The notes under the pieces were generated by a model that worked only from the letters and a program-made list of their open reading frames with translations, did no database searches and was not told the origin of the DNA. Positions 31,281 to 42,534 of a stretch of DNA of 64,000 nucleotides are shown piece after piece. The position numbers were made by a program, and so were the translations under genes. The stretch lies in contig NZ_CAMPJO010000003.1 of assembly GCF_946886895.1 (NCBI RefSeq), forward strand, positions 124,001-188,000, given 5' to 3'. The first letter of the stretch is position 1. Each line of letters starts with the position of its first letter. The DNA comes from an uncultured Marinobacter sp. (GTDB taxonomy: Bacteria > Pseudomonadota > Gammaproteobacteria > Pseudomonadales > Oleiphilaceae).

Positions 31281-32492
31281 TTATCTCTCCGTTCTTGTGT
31301 TGGTCGACTGGCGGCTCCGCAATTCACGGAGTACCTCATCGGTCAGTGACTGGATATCGACCTGATCGGTCATGCTGCCCGCATCTCCGGCGCTCTCGCT
31401 CCTTCCGGCAGTGCTTGTAACGCTGCGGTTGGCGAGACGGTCGAGGGGCAGGTACATCATATTGTTGCCGGACTCGGTATCCACCAGCACTTTGCTGGTA
31501 CTGGCCAGCACGTTTTCCATGGCCTGCAGGTACATACGTTCACGCGTTACCTCTGGTGAGTCGAGGTAAACCTTCAGCAAGTCCAGATAACGTGCCGTTT
31601 CACCATCCGCACGCTCAACCACCTGCCGCTTGTACGCCACCGCTTCCTCAATCATTCGTTGTGCCTGACCCCGCGCCTCGGGCACTACTTTATTCCGGTA
31701 GGTTTCCGCCTCTTCCTTGAACCGCTGCTCATCTTCTCGCGCCCGCTGAACTTCGCGGAAAGCATCCTGCACCGGCTCGGGAGGCTGTGTACTCTCCACG
31801 TTGACACGAACCAGTTCCAGACCCGTACCGTAATTCTGGAGAAACCTCTGCAGTCGCTGCTCAACGTTCACTGCCAACTCAATACGGCCCTCGGTCAGCA
31901 CTTCGTCGAGAGTAGAACTGCCAACTTCATGCCGGAGCGCGCTGTCGGTGGCAAATGCCAGCGCCTGATTGGAGTCTCGCACGTTGAGTACGTAATCACG
32001 GGCATTACCAACCCGGTATTGAACCTGCAGGTCGACGGTCACCAGATTTTCGTCCTGAGTCAGCATCTGGCCGGTAGATTCCGCCGTGCGCACACTGGTC
32101 ACACGCACCTTCGTCACGTCATCAATCAATGGCACCTTGAACCGCAGCCCCGGGTTCTCGGTCCGGCTGTACTCGCCAAACCGGAGCACCACCGCGCGCT
32201 CCTGCTCATCCACGGTGTAGAACGACTGGAACACCACGTAAACGACCACCAGGATACCGGCCAGCGCCAGCACAGCACCGAAGCCACCGGCACTGCCCGA
32301 ACCGCCTCCACTGCCATTGTCGTTGCCGCCGGATTTTTTGCCCTTGCCGCCCAACATCCGGTTGAGCTTGTCGAGCCCCTTCTTCAGCGCCTCATCGAGG
32401 TCCGGTGGTCCCTGATCATTGCCGCGACGACCACCACCGGTTCCCCAGGGATCATTGTCGTTACGGTTTCCACCCGGTTCGTTCCAGGCCAT
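31281..32492 (-). CDS. hflK: FtsH protease modulator HflK
   Basis: A 403-aa partner of HflC. A Gly/Asn-rich cytosolic N-terminus (WNEPGGNRNDNDPWG, usual for HflK) of ~75 residues precedes one membrane segment (VLALAGILVVVYVVF), the SPFH domain (VDEQERAVVLRFGEY) and a coiled coil with RAREDEQRFKEEAETYRNKVVPEARG. Transcribed with hflC; 83 bases after hflX. Confidence 0.97.
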   Translation of the reverse strand: MAWNEPGGNRNDNDPWGTGGGRRGNDQGPPDLDEALKKGLDKLNRMLGGKGKKSGGNDNGSGGGSGSAGGFGAVLALAGILVVVYVVFQSFYTVDEQERAVVLRFGEYSRTENPGLRFKVPLIDDVTKVRVTSVRTAESTGQMLTQDENLVTVDLQVQYRVGNARDYVLNVRDSNQALAFATDSALRHEVGSSTLDEVLTEGRIELAVNVEQRLQRFLQNYGTGLELVRVNVESTQPPEPVQDAFREVQRAREDEQRFKEEAETYRNKVVPEARGQAQRMIEEAVAYKRQVVERADGETARYLDLLKVYLDSPEVTRERMYLQAMENVLASTSKVLVDTESGNNMMYLPLDRLANRSVTSTAGRSESAGDAGSMTDQVDIQSLTDEVLRELRSRQSTNTRTER

Positions 32493-32575
32493 AGTACTCT
32501 CCGTTACTGACTTATAGATAGAATGGCTGCAAATACTAGGGATTTATCATCGCCCCGGCAATAGCCAGGCCGTTT

Positions 32576-33874
32576 TCATGCATTTTCCGATGCAAGCCGC
32601 ACCGCCTCTTCCCGGACGCCGGCCCGGCTCAGAAGCTGGCGCCAGTCCCGGTTCTGCAGCCGCACTTCCAGAACCGTATCGCCCGACTCCCGGTGCTGCT
32701 CGCTCAACACTGACCCCGCCTCATGCAACAGCGCCCTCAGCTTGCCATCCGCCGGCCCCAGCAGCACGAAATGGTGCACCACGTCTTCGGCCAGCCGCTC
32801 GACAATAGCATCATAAAGACCGTCCAGCCCCTCACCGGAAACCGCAGACACCCAGGCGCGCACCGGCAGGCCGTCTTCGTTGCGTTCGATTCTGGGGGTA
32901 AAGTTGTCCAGCAGATCGATCTTGTTGAACACCTGGAGCATCGGGATGTCATCGGCACCAATTTCCGCCAGCACCTCTTCCACCTGCTCGATATTCTCGT
33001 CACGCCGGCTATCATGACTGTCAATGATATGCAGCAGCAGCGTCGCCTCGGTGGTTTCTTCCAGCGTGGCCCGGAAGGCTTCCACCAGCTTGTGCGGCAA
33101 GTGCCTGATAAAGCCCACGGTATCGGCCATTACGACCGCTCCGATATCCGGAAGTTCCAGCCGCCGAAGGGTCGGGTCCAGGGTCGCGAAGAGCTGGTCC
33201 GCAGCGTAGACGGAAGAAGTGGTAATCCGGTTGAACAGCGTCGACTTGCCGGCGTTCGTATAGCCCACCAGAGAGACCGTCGGAATGTCCGCACGCTGCC
33301 TCGCTCGCCGACCCTGATTGCGCTGACGCCGGACCTTTTCAAGACGCTTGTGGATGGATTTGATCCGCTCCCGCAGGAGACGCCGGTCGGTTTCAAGCTG
33401 GGTTTCACCGGGGCCCCGCAACCCGATACCACCCTTCTGACGCTCCAGGTGGGTCCAGCCTCGGACCAGGCGGGTTGACATATGCTCGAGCTGCGCCAGC
33501 TCCACTTGCAGTTTACCCTCGTGGGTACGGGCACGCTGGGCAAAAATATCGAGGATAACACCGGTACGATCGAGCACACGGCATTGCAGCTCACGCTCAA
33601 TGTTCCGTTCCTGGCTGGGGCTGAGGGAGTGGTTGAACAGAACAATGTCTGCCTCGTTAGCAGCCACCGCATCGCGGATTTCTTCCAGCTTTCCCTCACC
33701 CACGAAAAACCGTGGACTTGGGTGCTTCCGTGATCCGGTCACCAGGGCCGCCGGCTCAACACCCGCCGAGGTCACAAGCTCCCGGAATTCGTCTGGATCT
33801 TCGGTATCGTCGTGGGAGGTGAAATCGATGTGGACGAGTATCGCTCGCTCACCTGCATCCGGGCGTTCAAACAA
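32576..33874 (-). CDS. hflX: Ribosome-associated GTPase HflX
   Basis: A 432-aa ribosome-splitting/rescue GTPase. N-terminal HflX subdomain, then the helical linker (GETQLETDRRLLRERIKSI) and G domain: G1 GYTNAGKST, G3 DTVGFIRHLP, G4 NKID. The best start is a TTG at 33874 with GGAG ten bases upstream; the nearest ATG is out of frame. A terminator-like hairpin lies between hfq and this gene, so its level may be set by readthrough. Confidence 0.93.
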   Translation of the reverse strand: MFERPDAGERAILVHIDFTSHDDTEDPDEFRELVTSAGVEPAALVTGSRKHPSPRFFVGEGKLEEIRDAVAANEADIVLFNHSLSPSQERNIERELQCRVLDRTGVILDIFAQRARTHEGKLQVELAQLEHMSTRLVRGWTHLERQKGGIGLRGPGETQLETDRRLLRERIKSIHKRLEKVRRQRNQGRRARQRADIPTVSLVGYTNAGKSTLFNRITTSSVYAADQLFATLDPTLRRLELPDIGAVVMADTVGFIRHLPHKLVEAFRATLEETTEATLLLHIIDSHDSRRDENIEQVEEVLAEIGADDIPMLQVFNKIDLLDNFTPRIERNEDGLPVRAWVSAVSGEGLDGLYDAIVERLAEDVVHHFVLLGPADGKLRALLHEAGSVLSEQHRESGDTVLEVRLQNRDWRQLLSRAGVREEAVRLASENA

Positions 33875-33921
33875 TTGGCATCAACTCCGAAACAATCAGT
33901 TTGTGGCGGTCATAAAAACAA

Positions 33922-33965
33922 ACACCCGCGTCCCTCGAAGCCCCAGGGCCTGTCAGGAACGCGGG
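33922..33965 (-). terminator. Terminator or attenuator between hfq and hflX
   Basis: On the minus strand, CACCCGCGT/ACGCGGGTG arms followed by GTTTGTTTTTAT lie 26 bases after the hfq stop. The U-run is interrupted, suggesting partial termination that would separate abundant hfq mRNA from hflX. Confidence 0.7.
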
Positions 33966-33990
33966 TGGTCATACCGGATCACCGGCCAAC

Positions 33991-34239
33991 TCAGTCTTCA
34001 GACTCGCCCTCTCCCGGAGTCTGCTGCGGAATACGAACATTCCGGGCAGGCACCACGGTGGAAATGGCGTGCTTGTAGACCATCTGGCTGACAGTATTTT
34101 TCAGCAAAATCACGAACTGGTCGAAAGACTCAATCTGGCCCTGCAACTTGATGCCGTTGACCAGAAAGATGGAAACCGGAATGCGCTCCTTGCGTAAGGC
34201 ATTAAGGTAAGGGTCTTGTAACGAATGCCCTTTTGACAT
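33991..34239 (-). CDS. hfq: RNA chaperone Hfq
   Basis: An 82-aa Sm-like hexameric chaperone for small RNAs. Sm1 ([23 protein letters not shown]) and Sm2 ([10 protein letters not shown]) are intact, with the N-terminal QDPYLN of the proximal face. The C-terminal tail is short (about 12 residues), as in Pseudomonas. Follows miaA by 33 bases. Confidence 0.99.
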   Translation of the reverse strand: MSKGHSLQDPYLNALRKERIPVSIFLVNGIKLQGQIESFDQFVILLKNTVSQMVYKHAISTVVPARNVRIPQQTPGEGESED

Positions 34240-34272
34240 GTGTGTTCTCCTGTTTTTAGTTAATGCAGATCG

Positions 34273-35346
34273 TCATTTTTCACGTCTAAATGTGGTGCGA
34301 AGTCTGATTTTTTTCAAGGCCGCTTCAGCAACATATTGGTCGCTACTGTCCAGCCACTCCAGACCGGACCACTTCCGCAACCAGGTCAGCTGCCGCTTGG
34401 CCAGCTGGCGCGTGGCGGCAATGCCCTTGCTTACGAAAGTTTCATAGTCGTATTCACCGGCCAGATAGGACCAGGCCTGGCGATAACCAACACACCGCAT
34501 GGAAGAGAGATCAGGGTGCAAGTCTCCCCTGACCATCAGCGCCCGGACTTCATCAAGAAAGCCGGCTTCCAGCATTCTGAGAAAGCGCAGCTCGATTCGT
34601 TCATGAAGTACTCGCCGCTCGGGCGGCATCATAGCAAGTTGCGTAACAGTATACGGAAGCGAGGGGGGTTCGTCTGCCTGCCAGTGGGTAAAATAGGTGT
34701 AATCCTCAACACCTTTTACTGGCGCCCCCTCGCTTGTGACGCCCGACGCGTCAGGTTGGCCGGCGGACCCGGACTGCCAGAAATCCGAAATAGGCCGGCC
34801 CGTCAGGCGCAGGACCTCCACCGCACGCAACAGCCTCTGTCGGTTATTGGGGTGGATCAGTCGGGCCGCGACCGGATCACGAACCTGCAGCTCCCGGTGC
34901 AGCGCTTCCCAGCCTCCGGCATCCGCCTCGGCTTCGAGCGTCGCCCTCAGTGCCGGGCTCGCCGGCGGCAGCCCGGACATGCCATGCAGCAGAGCCTTGA
35001 AATACATCATGGTGCCTCCGACCAGCAACGGAATGCGCCCTGCAGCCGTTATCGCCTGCATCTCGGCCAGTGCGTCACGGCGAAAATCCGCCGCTGAATA
35101 GGTCTCGGAGGGATCACAGATATCAATCAGGCGGTGGGGGGTGCGGGCCAACTCCTGAGCGGTCGGCTTGGCGGTCCCAATGTCCATGCCCCGGTAAATC
35201 ATCGCGGAATCCACACTGACCAGATCGCAGGGCAGATGCTCGCAAAGAGCCATGGCCAGATCGGTCTTGCCAGAGGCCGTGGGGCCCAGCAGCAGAATAG
35301 CCGGGGGCAGCGTCTGTACCCCGGCATCCGGGTGGGGGGCACACAC
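34273..35346 (-). CDS. miaA: tRNA dimethylallyltransferase MiaA
   Basis: Adds the dimethylallyl group to A37 of tRNAs, the substrate later modified by MiaB. P-loop [12 protein letters not shown] near the N-terminus, then [19 protein letters not shown]. The start is a GTG at 35346, one base after the mutL stop; longer forms up to 35430 would read through mutL in another frame. The protein (357 aa) is longer than E. coli's (316), partly from a Gly/Ser/Ala-rich insertion (about residues 210-230) just before [11 protein letters not shown]. Confidence 0.95.
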   Translation of the reverse strand: MCAPHPDAGVQTLPPAILLLGPTASGKTDLAMALCEHLPCDLVSVDSAMIYRGMDIGTAKPTAQELARTPHRLIDICDPSETYSAADFRRDALAEMQAITAAGRIPLLVGGTMMYFKALLHGMSGLPPASPALRATLEAEADAGGWEALHRELQVRDPVAARLIHPNNRQRLLRAVEVLRLTGRPISDFWQSGSAGQPDASGVTSEGAPVKGVEDYTYFTHWQADEPPSLPYTVTQLAMMPPERRVLHERIELRFLRMLEAGFLDEVRALMVRGDLHPDLSSMRCVGYRQAWSYLAGEYDYETFVSKGIAATRQLAKRQLTWLRKWSGLEWLDSSDQYVAEAALKKIRLRTTFRREK

Positions 35347-35347
35347 C

Positions 35348-37240
35348 TCAGCGGCCCCGGAGGAACAGCTTGTCCAGCTCGGAGAGCGTGACCAGGGTCC
35401 AGGTGGGCCGGCCATGATTGCACTGGCCACTGCGTTCGGTTGCCTCCATGTCCCGCAACAGGGAGTTCATCTCGGGGATGGTCAGTTGCCGGTTCGCCCG
35501 CACTGAACCATGGCAGGCCATAGTGCCCAGCAGTTCGTGGGTAACGGCCTCAACGCGGTCGCTCTGGCCATGCTCAATCAGATCCGCCAGCACATCCCGG
35601 ACCAATTGCTCGGTATCCGCGCCGCGCAGCAACGCCGGCACCTGCCGGACCGCCAACGTTTCCGGCCCGATACGTTCAATCTGCAGCCCGAGCTTCTGCA
35701 ATTCCTCGCCATGGGATTCGGTGAGCCCGGCCTCTTTCTGGCTGACCGCCAGGGACAGAGGCACCAGCAATGGCTGGCTCTTGAGATCCTGCTCGGCCAG
35801 TGCCCGTTTCATCCGCTCGTAGGTAATTCGCTCGTGGGCCGCATGCATGTCGACCACGATCATGCCTGCCCGGCCCTGCGCGAGAATGTATATGCCATGC
35901 AACTGGGCAATGGCGTAGCCGAGGGGCGGCTCATCCCCGCTGTCCGCCGGGGGTGTCGGCAGGGGGCCCGTTGGCGCTGGCGATGACGGCTGGGCGTCTC
36001 CGGCCAGGCCACCCCCGCTATTCAGGGACTGGTAGAAGGCCATCTGATCGCTGGCACGCCAGTCCTGCCGGGGCTGGGATGGCGTGCCCGGAGCGGCATA
36101 GGCAGAGGGGCCAGATTGGTCCGATGCAGGCGCCGGTCCCTGCCAGGGCTGGCTGGCTGTACCAGCGGGGACCCCGGCAGGGGTATTCGCCTCCCGGCCA
36201 AACGACTGCGCGACCGCCCCACGAAAGTGGTCGTCCGGCCTCACATCGGCCAGGGCCTTGTGCAGGGTGCGGAAAATGAAATCGTGGACCAGGCGACCAT
36301 CGCGAAACCGGACCTCATGCTTGGTCGGGTGGACGTTAACGTCCACGGTCGCCGGGTCCACTTCCAGGTAGAGCACAAACGCCGGGTGTCGGTTATTGTA
36401 AAGCACATCCCGGTAGGCCTGACGCACCGCATGGGCAACCAGGCGGTCACGGATAACGCGGCCATTGACGAAAAAATACTGCAAGTCTGACTGACTGCGG
36501 GAAAATGTGGGCAGAGCCACCCAGCCCCAAAGCCGAAGCCCGGTTGCCTCGGCATCAATCACCACCGTGTTGTCGATAAACTGCTGGCCGCACAGGGCGC
36601 CTATCCGGCGCTCCCGGCCCAGTGCCGACTCCGCCGGCCGCAGGCTCTGCACCACACGCTGGTTGTGCCGCAGGGTAAACCCGGCATCAAACCGGCTCAG
36701 GGCCTGGCGCCGCACGCACTCCTCGACATGATTGAATTCGGTTTTCTCGGTGCGCAAAAATTTACGGCGGGCCGGGGTATTGAAGAACAGGTCCCGGACT
36801 TCCACCGTCGTTCCCACCGGGTGGGCGGCGGGCGACACCCGGGCATCCATTTCCCGGCCCTCCACTTCAACCCGGGAGGCCGCTTCCTGGGACACAGTGC
36901 GGGAGGTGAGCGCCAAACGCGACACGGAACTGATGCTGGCCAGGGCCTCACCACGGAAACCCAGGGACGCCACCGCCTCCAAATCATCAAGACTGGCGAT
37001 CTTGCTGGTTGCATGGCGGCTCAGTGCCAGCGGCAGGTCATTTTCGTCAATGCCGCTGCCATCATCCCGGACCCGGATCAGTTTGACACCGCCCTGTTCG
37101 ACCTCAATGTCGACCCGGCAGGCACCGGCATCCAACGCATTTTCCACCAGTTCCTTGACGACCGAAGCGGGACGCTCAACCACCTCACCCGCGGCAATCT
37201 GGTTCGCGAGCCGTGGTGACAGCAATCGAATGGAGGGCAT
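35348..37240 (-). CDS. mutL: DNA mismatch repair protein MutL
   Basis: A 630-aa GHKL ATPase that links MutS to downstream repair. N-terminal motifs [41 protein letters not shown] and [10 protein letters not shown]; a Pro/Ser/Gln-rich linker (about 350-435); then the C-terminal dimerisation domain. The end is [13 protein letters not shown]. No DQHAxxERxxxE endonuclease motif is expected in this MutH-type or Pseudomonas-type class; here [13 protein letters not shown] is the corresponding segment. Confidence 0.97.
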   Translation of the reverse strand: MPSIRLLSPRLANQIAAGEVVERPASVVKELVENALDAGACRVDIEVEQGGVKLIRVRDDGSGIDENDLPLALSRHATSKIASLDDLEAVASLGFRGEALASISSVSRLALTSRTVSQEAASRVEVEGREMDARVSPAAHPVGTTVEVRDLFFNTPARRKFLRTEKTEFNHVEECVRRQALSRFDAGFTLRHNQRVVQSLRPAESALGRERRIGALCGQQFIDNTVVIDAEATGLRLWGWVALPTFSRSQSDLQYFFVNGRVIRDRLVAHAVRQAYRDVLYNNRHPAFVLYLEVDPATVDVNVHPTKHEVRFRDGRLVHDFIFRTLHKALADVRPDDHFRGAVAQSFGREANTPAGVPAGTASQPWQGPAPASDQSGPSAYAAPGTPSQPRQDWRASDQMAFYQSLNSGGGLAGDAQPSSPAPTGPLPTPPADSGDEPPLGYAIAQLHGIYILAQGRAGMIVVDMHAAHERITYERMKRALAEQDLKSQPLLVPLSLAVSQKEAGLTESHGEELQKLGLQIERIGPETLAVRQVPALLRGADTEQLVRDVLADLIEHGQSDRVEAVTHELLGTMACHGSVRANRQLTIPEMNSLLRDMEATERSGQCNHGRPTWTLVTLSELDKLFLRGR

Positions 37241-37260
37241 GTGACGAGGAAACCTCTTGA

Positions 37261-38622
37261 TCAGGATGCGGGAATACGAATGGTTTGCCCTACCATAACA
37301 CGGCTATCCCGCAGGCCGTTAAACTGCATCAATTCGCTGACAGTGATCCGGTTCTCACGGGCCAGGGCCGAGAGCGTGTCGCCACGCTGGATGCGATAAT
37401 GGCTGACTGACGCATCGCTACGTCCATTGCGTTTTTTCCAGGCCAGCAGAGTACCCGGGGGCGGTGTTTTGTGGAAATAATCATCAATCCCTTTCACGAT
37501 TGCGCTGGCCAGCCTTTCTCGATACCACTGCGTGGACAGGCGTTTTTCCTCCCTGGGGTTGGAAATAAACCCGGCCTCCACCAGAATGGATGGGATATCC
37601 GGTGATTTCAGCACCACGAATGCGGCTTGCTCGACACCGGGTTTGTGCAATTCCGCCACATTGTCGAGCTTGCCCAGGACAGAACTGCCAACGCCAAGAC
37701 TGGCATTGATGCTGGCGGTCATGGACAAATCCAGCAACACCCCAGCCAAGGTGTCGTTTCGACCTTCCAGCGAGACGCCGCCGGCCCCTCCAATCAGATC
37801 AGAACGGTTTTCCCTATGTGCCAGCCAGCGGGCGGTCTCACTGGTGGCACCACGCTGGGACAAGGCATAAACAGAAGCTCCATTGGGCTCTGGAGAGTGG
37901 AATGCATCGGCATGTACCGACACAAACAGATCGGCGTTGTACTTGCGTGCCAAAAGCGTCCGATTGCGCAGGCCAATGTAGTAGTCACCGGTGCGCGTTA
38001 GCTTGGCCGTGTAGCCAGGCTGCTTATTCACCAGATCAGCAATGGTCTTCGCCAATTTGAGAACCACATCTTTCTCATGAGTGCCACGGGGCCCAATAGC
38101 GCCAGGGTCCTCGCCGCCATGGCCGGCGTCGATCACCACGATGACATCCCGCTTGCCAGCGGAGTCCTGGGTGACGGTAGGCCTGGTCGCTTTCTCCAGG
38201 CGGCTGCCGTCTTCGTCAATCAGGTCAATGACCAGTCGATGGCCGTATTGCTGGTTCGGTTCGAGCTGGAAACTCCGTGGTTTGATATCCGCCTTGAGGT
38301 CAAGAACCACCCGTAAATCATTGCCATTGCGAGGTGCATGACGGATGCGGCGAATCGGACTGCCGGAGAGATCCAGTTGGTCAAAATCAGCCCTCAGCCG
38401 GGTATTTTCCAGGTCGATGACCAGGCGCGCCGGGTTGCTCAGTGAAAACACGTTGTGGGCCACCTGGCCTTCGGTATCCAGCACAAGACGGGTATGATCC
38501 GGCGCCGGCCAGATCCGGACACTCTCCACATCAGTGCCAGCTTGCGCCCTGCTGACAAACAGACAGGCCAGCGCAACCGTCAGCACCAGCACCCTATTCA
38601 TGGTCATTCGAACGCTGCTCAT
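37261..38622 (-). CDS. amiB: N-acetylmuramoyl-L-alanine amidase (AmiB type)
   Basis: A 453-aa exported cell-division amidase that splits septal peptidoglycan. Signal peptide (residues ~8-28, [18 protein letters not shown]), AMIN domain (about 30-140), Amidase_3 catalytic domain with zinc ligands in [16 protein letters not shown] and [12 protein letters not shown] and Glu in [13 protein letters not shown], and one C-terminal LysM repeat ([18 protein letters not shown]). Start at 38622, five bases after the tsaE stop; longer frames overlap tsaE. Confidence 0.95.
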   Translation of the reverse strand: MSSVRMTMNRVLVLTVALACLFVSRAQAGTDVESVRIWPAPDHTRLVLDTEGQVAHNVFSLSNPARLVIDLENTRLRADFDQLDLSGSPIRRIRHAPRNGNDLRVVLDLKADIKPRSFQLEPNQQYGHRLVIDLIDEDGSRLEKATRPTVTQDSAGKRDVIVVIDAGHGGEDPGAIGPRGTHEKDVVLKLAKTIADLVNKQPGYTAKLTRTGDYYIGLRNRTLLARKYNADLFVSVHADAFHSPEPNGASVYALSQRGATSETARWLAHRENRSDLIGGAGGVSLEGRNDTLAGVLLDLSMTASINASLGVGSSVLGKLDNVAELHKPGVEQAAFVVLKSPDIPSILVEAGFISNPREEKRLSTQWYRERLASAIVKGIDDYFHKTPPPGTLLAWKKRNGRSDASVSHYRIQRGDTLSALARENRITVSELMQFNGLRDSRVMVGQTIRIPAS

Positions 38623-38627
38623 ATCCT

Positions 38628-39158
38628 TTACCTGCTCTTGTTGTCGCCCGTGCCGGGTGCACTCGTCCCCAGGCCAGCCGGACGCAAAGAATTCAGTAGC
38701 TCCGCCCCCAGTGCCGAACCGGACCGGATGACCGCCGCACGGCCCTGGCCGTCGCGGCTCAGGCGAACCTCCAGATCCGGCGCCGGCAACAGGCCCGCGC
38801 CCCGTTCCGGCCACTCAATCAGACACAGGCACTGGCCGGAAAAATAATCCCGGATGCCCATATACTCCAGCTCTTCGGGGTCCCCCAGGCGATACAGATC
38901 GAAATGATAAGCCGGAGGCTGAAGCCCTTCGTAGGGTTCAACCAGAGTATAGGTTGGGCTCTTTACCGCACCGGAATGGCCCAACGCCCGCATCACGCCC
39001 CGGCTGAGTGTGGTTTTACCCATGCCCAGATCGCCTTCCAGAAACACCACCAAACCCTGACCACTCGCCCGCGCCAGGCGAGCGAGTTCAGCACCGAGCG
39101 CCTCCGTCTCACCTTCATCAGCCAGGTAAAACCGGTATTCGGAGGCAAACTCGGTCAT
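38628..39158 (-). CDS. tsaE: tRNA t6A biosynthesis ATPase TsaE
   Basis: A 176-aa P-loop ATPase that works with TsaB/TsaD in N6-threonylcarbamoylation of A37. Walker A GDLGMGKTT at 42-50, then SPTYTLVEPYEG and YHFDLYRLGDPEEL, and CLIEWPERG. Overlaps the nnr stop by 4 bases. Confidence 0.96.
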   Translation of the reverse strand: MTEFASEYRFYLADEGETEALGAELARLARASGQGLVVFLEGDLGMGKTTLSRGVMRALGHSGAVKSPTYTLVEPYEGLQPPAYHFDLYRLGDPEELEYMGIRDYFSGQCLCLIEWPERGAGLLPAPDLEVRLSRDGQGRAAVIRSGSALGAELLNSLRPAGLGTSAPGTGDNKSR

Positions 39159-40714
39159 ACACCCTCCGGGGCAGCCGCACCGGCCCGCTCTGAAGCCCGG
39201 TAGACCCGCGGCAGGGCGTCAATAACATCGGTGGGAATCAGGCCCATGAATCCCTTTTTCTCCGAAGCAAGGTTGGCGGCCGCCAGATGCACGGCCGCGC
39301 CCAGGGTGGCGGCACGCGCCGGATCCTCAATCTGGGCAACCAGTGCTCCGATGATGCCCGACAGCACGTCCCCCATGCCGCCCGTCGCCATGCCGGGATT
39401 GCTGCCACTGATGATATCCACCTGCCCGCTTTCAGACGCCACCACCGTACCCGCCCCTTTCAGCAATACCGTACCGCCAAACAGCGCCTGCAACCTGCGG
39501 GCGGCAGCCATGCGATCCGCCTCCACCTCGGCAACGGGACAATTCAGTAGCCGCGCCGCCTCGCCCGGATGGGGGGTCAGAATATGATTGTCCGCCGGCA
39601 CCGCCACCCTTGACGACAAAAGATTGAGCGCATCGGCATCCAGCACCCTCACCTTCTTGCTGTTTACAACCTGCTGCAGCACTTGCTGCCCCCAGGCACC
39701 ACGGCCAATGCCGGGGCCACACACAACCACCGACGCCGACTCAAGCAGCGGCGGCAGCTCCGAGCCGTGAATAATGCCATGAACCATTACCGAAGGGCAT
39801 CGGCAAAGCGCTGCGGTGACGTGCTCAGGCCGGGTTGCCAGCGACACCAGGCCAGCACCGGACCGCGACGCCGCTTCAGCCGCCAGCAGGCCCGCACCAC
39901 CAAAGCCCCGCTCGCCGGCAACAACCAGCACATGACCGAACCCGCCTTTATGAGCGTTAGCGGCCCGCCGGGGCAACCAGCCCCGGCACGACGGCCAGTC
40001 CCGGCGCAGCGCAACCGGCGACTCGCCACTTTGCGCAACCCCGTCTTCGGCCACCAGCGGCTCAAACACCACCTCACCACAGACCCTCGCGCCCTGACCG
40101 GTAAACAGACCCGCCTTCAGGCCGATGAACGTCACCGTCATGGCCGCGGCAATCACCTCACCTTCAGCCGCCCCCGTGGAGGCGTCCAGCCCCGAAGGCA
40201 CATCCAGCGCCAGAATCGGCAGACCCGAGCCATTGCACAACGAAATCATGCGGGCGACCGGCTCCCGTGGTGCCCCGGTAACGCCGGTACCGAGCATGGC
40301 ATCGACAACCAGCCCGACCCCGGAAAACCAGGTTTCCCGATCCGCCTCGCTCGTGGCCGACAGTTCCTGAACCGTCACGCCATCAGCCAGCGCCTTTTGC
40401 CACGCCTTGCGGGCATCTCCCGATAACTTTGCCGTGGGCGCCACCGCCACACAGCAGACATTCATGCCATGGCGCCTGGCATTGGCCGCGACCAGATAGC
40501 CGTCACCGCCATTGTTGCCCGCCCCGCACAGCACCAGCAATGTGCCACAATCCGGCCAGTGCCGGACCAGCCGACGAAACGCGGCATGGGCGGCGGACTG
40601 CATCAACTCAAAGCCGTCAACTCCTTGCTGATCAATCACATAACGATCAATCCGGCGCACGGCATCGGCGCTGAACAACGCGTCTGATAAACTGTGATCA
40701 GCAGGCAGCGGCAT
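39155..40714 (-). CDS. nnr: Bifunctional NAD(P)H-hydrate epimerase / ADP-dependent dehydratase
   Basis: A 519-aa repair enzyme for hydrated NAD(P)H. N-terminal YjeF_N epimerase domain (to ~225, LVLCGAGNNGGDGYLVAA) fused to a C-terminal ribokinase-like dehydratase (about 240-505, GHVLVVAGERGFGGAGLLAA and NPGMATGGMGDVLSG). Usual fusion in gammaproteobacteria, upstream of tsaE. Confidence 0.96.
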   Translation of the reverse strand: MPLPADHSLSDALFSADAVRRIDRYVIDQQGVDGFELMQSAAHAAFRRLVRHWPDCGTLLVLCGAGNNGGDGYLVAANARRHGMNVCCVAVAPTAKLSGDARKAWQKALADGVTVQELSATSEADRETWFSGVGLVVDAMLGTGVTGAPREPVARMISLCNGSGLPILALDVPSGLDASTGAAEGEVIAAAMTVTFIGLKAGLFTGQGARVCGEVVFEPLVAEDGVAQSGESPVALRRDWPSCRGWLPRRAANAHKGGFGHVLVVAGERGFGGAGLLAAEAASRSGAGLVSLATRPEHVTAALCRCPSVMVHGIIHGSELPPLLESASVVVCGPGIGRGAWGQQVLQQVVNSKKVRVLDADALNLLSSRVAVPADNHILTPHPGEAARLLNCPVAEVEADRMAAARRLQALFGGTVLLKGAGTVVASESGQVDIISGSNPGMATGGMGDVLSGIIGALVAQIEDPARAATLGAAVHLAAANLASEKKGFMGLIPTDVIDALPRVYRASERAGAAAPEGV

Positions 40715-40885
40715 GAGCCAGAGCTCCCGTTACAGAAACCGGTTTAAGAAAAATGGCCAGATACCTGTAAAGCATAGCAAAACCATCGAAAAGGTCATAA
40801 TTCAATCACATTAAATATCGGTACCTTCGGCTTACGCCCCGCGAGCCTCAACCCCCAACTTGCAACCCGGACGATCACAGCACCC

Positions 40886-41965
40886 ATGACCACTCAGCCC
40901 CAAAACCCGAACCCGACACCCGAGCTCGAAGCGCTGCCCGGGCTGATCCGTGGCTGGGCGGCGGAACTGGGGTTCTCGGATATTGGCATCACCACGCCGG
41001 ACACCGGGGAGCATGCCCGACATCTGCAGAGCTGGCTGGCACAGGGTTATCAGGGCGAAATGGCGTACATGGAGCACCATGGCGACAAGCGCTACACTCC
41101 GACTTCGCTGGTACCGGGAACGGCCCGAATCATCTCAGTACGCCTGGATTACCTGCCGGCGCCAGATAGCCCGAAAGAAGCGCTTACTGACCGGGAGAGG
41201 GCCTACGTGACACGCTATGCCCTGGGCCGCGACTATCACAAACTGATCCGGAAACGACTGGCGACCCTGGCCGGATGGATCGACAACGCGGTCAGCGGAC
41301 ACCAGCACCGGGCCTTTGTCGACAGCGCCCCGGTCCTCGAACGGGCACTGGCCCAGAAAGCCGGGCTGGGCTGGATTGGCAAGAACAACATGCTGATCCA
41401 CCCGAAAGCCGGCTCGTTCTTCTTTCTGGGGGAAATTTTTACCAGCGCGCCCCTGCCCGTGGATCCGCCCTTCGAAACCGACCATTGCGGCAGCTGCTCG
41501 GCCTGCCTCGACCTGTGCCCGACCGATGCCTTCGTGGGCCCTCACCTGCTCGACGCAAGGCGCTGCATCAGCTACCTCACGATTGAGCTGAAAGGCAGCA
41601 TTCCCGAAGAGTTGCGCCCGCTGATGGGCAACCGGGTATTCGGCTGTGACGATTGCCAACTGGTGTGCCCCTGGCAAAAATTCAGCAAACCCACCCGGGA
41701 AGAGGACTTTCAGCCGCGCCATGGCCTCGACAACAACTCACTGGCCGAACTCTTTCTATGGACCGAGGAACAGTTTCTGAAACGCACCGAAGGCTCCGCC
41801 ATCCGCCGCACCGGCTACGAAGGCTGGCTGCGGAACCTGGCGGTGGGGCTGGGTAACGCCCCGTCAACCATTCCGGTAATCGAAGCTCTCAAAAAGCGCG
41901 CCGACCACCCCTCGGAGATGGTTCGGGAGCATGTTCAGTGGGCGCTGGGGCAACACGGCCTATAA
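40886..41965 (+). CDS. queG: Epoxyqueuosine reductase QueG
   Basis: A 359-aa cobalamin/Fe-S enzyme catalysing the last step of queuosine synthesis on tRNA. Two 4Fe-4S motifs, [16 protein letters not shown] and [11 protein letters not shown], follow the cobalamin-binding N-terminal part; a HEAT-like C-terminus ends the protein. Divergent from nnr (171-base gap) and overlapping the orn 3' end by 6 bases. Confidence 0.95.
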   Translation: MTTQPQNPNPTPELEALPGLIRGWAAELGFSDIGITTPDTGEHARHLQSWLAQGYQGEMAYMEHHGDKRYTPTSLVPGTARIISVRLDYLPAPDSPKEALTDRERAYVTRYALGRDYHKLIRKRLATLAGWIDNAVSGHQHRAFVDSAPVLERALAQKAGLGWIGKNNMLIHPKAGSFFFLGEIFTSAPLPVDPPFETDHCGSCSACLDLCPTDAFVGPHLLDARRCISYLTIELKGSIPEELRPLMGNRVFGCDDCQLVCPWQKFSKPTREEDFQPRHGLDNNSLAELFLWTEEQFLKRTEGSAIRRTGYEGWLRNLAVGLGNAPSTIPVIEALKKRADHPSEMVREHVQWALGQHGL

Positions 41966-42502
41966 CTTGAAGAAGTGCTCCCGGTAGTGGCGCAGCTCGT
42001 TGATGGAGTCCCGGATATCGTCCAGAGCCAGGTGGCTGCCTTTCTTTTTGACCCCTGCCAGGACATCAGGCCGCCATCGGCGAGCCAGCTCTTTCACGGT
42101 TGACACATCCAGATTGCGGTAGTGAAAGAATGCTTCCAGTTCCGGCATGTACTTGACCAGAAACCGCCGATCCTGGCCGATGCTATTGCCACACAGGGGG
42201 GATTTACCGGGCTCCACGTGTTTTTTCAGGAACTCGATGGTTTGCTGTTCAGCGTCTGATTCGGAAATATCACTGTCCCGAACACGCCGTGTGAGTCCGC
42301 TTTCACCGTGTGTACGGGTACACCATTCATCCATCGCATTGAGTAGGTTATCGGACTGATGGATGGCTATAACAGGGCCCTCTGCCACAACATTGAGCTC
42401 CGAATCGGTAATAATCGTTGCCATCTCTATGATCCGCTCTTTTTCCGGATCCAGGCCTGTCATTTCCAGGTCAATCCAAACCAGGCGTTTGCCGTCTGCC
42501 AT
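41960..42502 (-). CDS. orn: Oligoribonuclease Orn
   Basis: A 180-aa DEDDh 3'-5' exonuclease that degrades 2-5 nt RNAs and in Pseudomonas is the main pGpG hydrolase, closing the c-di-GMP degradation pathway. [11 protein letters not shown] holds the first acidic pair; the other ligands are in [28 protein letters not shown] and the C-terminal [11 protein letters not shown]. The ATG at 42502 is chosen; an in-frame extension to 42805 would be encoded by repeat copy D and is rejected. Confidence 0.97.
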   Translation of the reverse strand: MADGKRLVWIDLEMTGLDPEKERIIEMATIITDSELNVVAEGPVIAIHQSDNLLNAMDEWCTRTHGESGLTRRVRDSDISESDAEQQTIEFLKKHVEPGKSPLCGNSIGQDRRFLVKYMPELEAFFHYRNLDVSTVKELARRWRPDVLAGVKKKGSHLALDDIRDSINELRHYREHFFKL

Positions 42503-42534
42503 TGTCTTTTCTCCAGCGGGTAACTCGTGATTGG

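Noticed and set aside
40715..40885. Possible RNA gene between nnr and queG
   Set aside because: No tRNA-like fold or terminator; it is a plain divergent promoter gap with AT-rich stretches.
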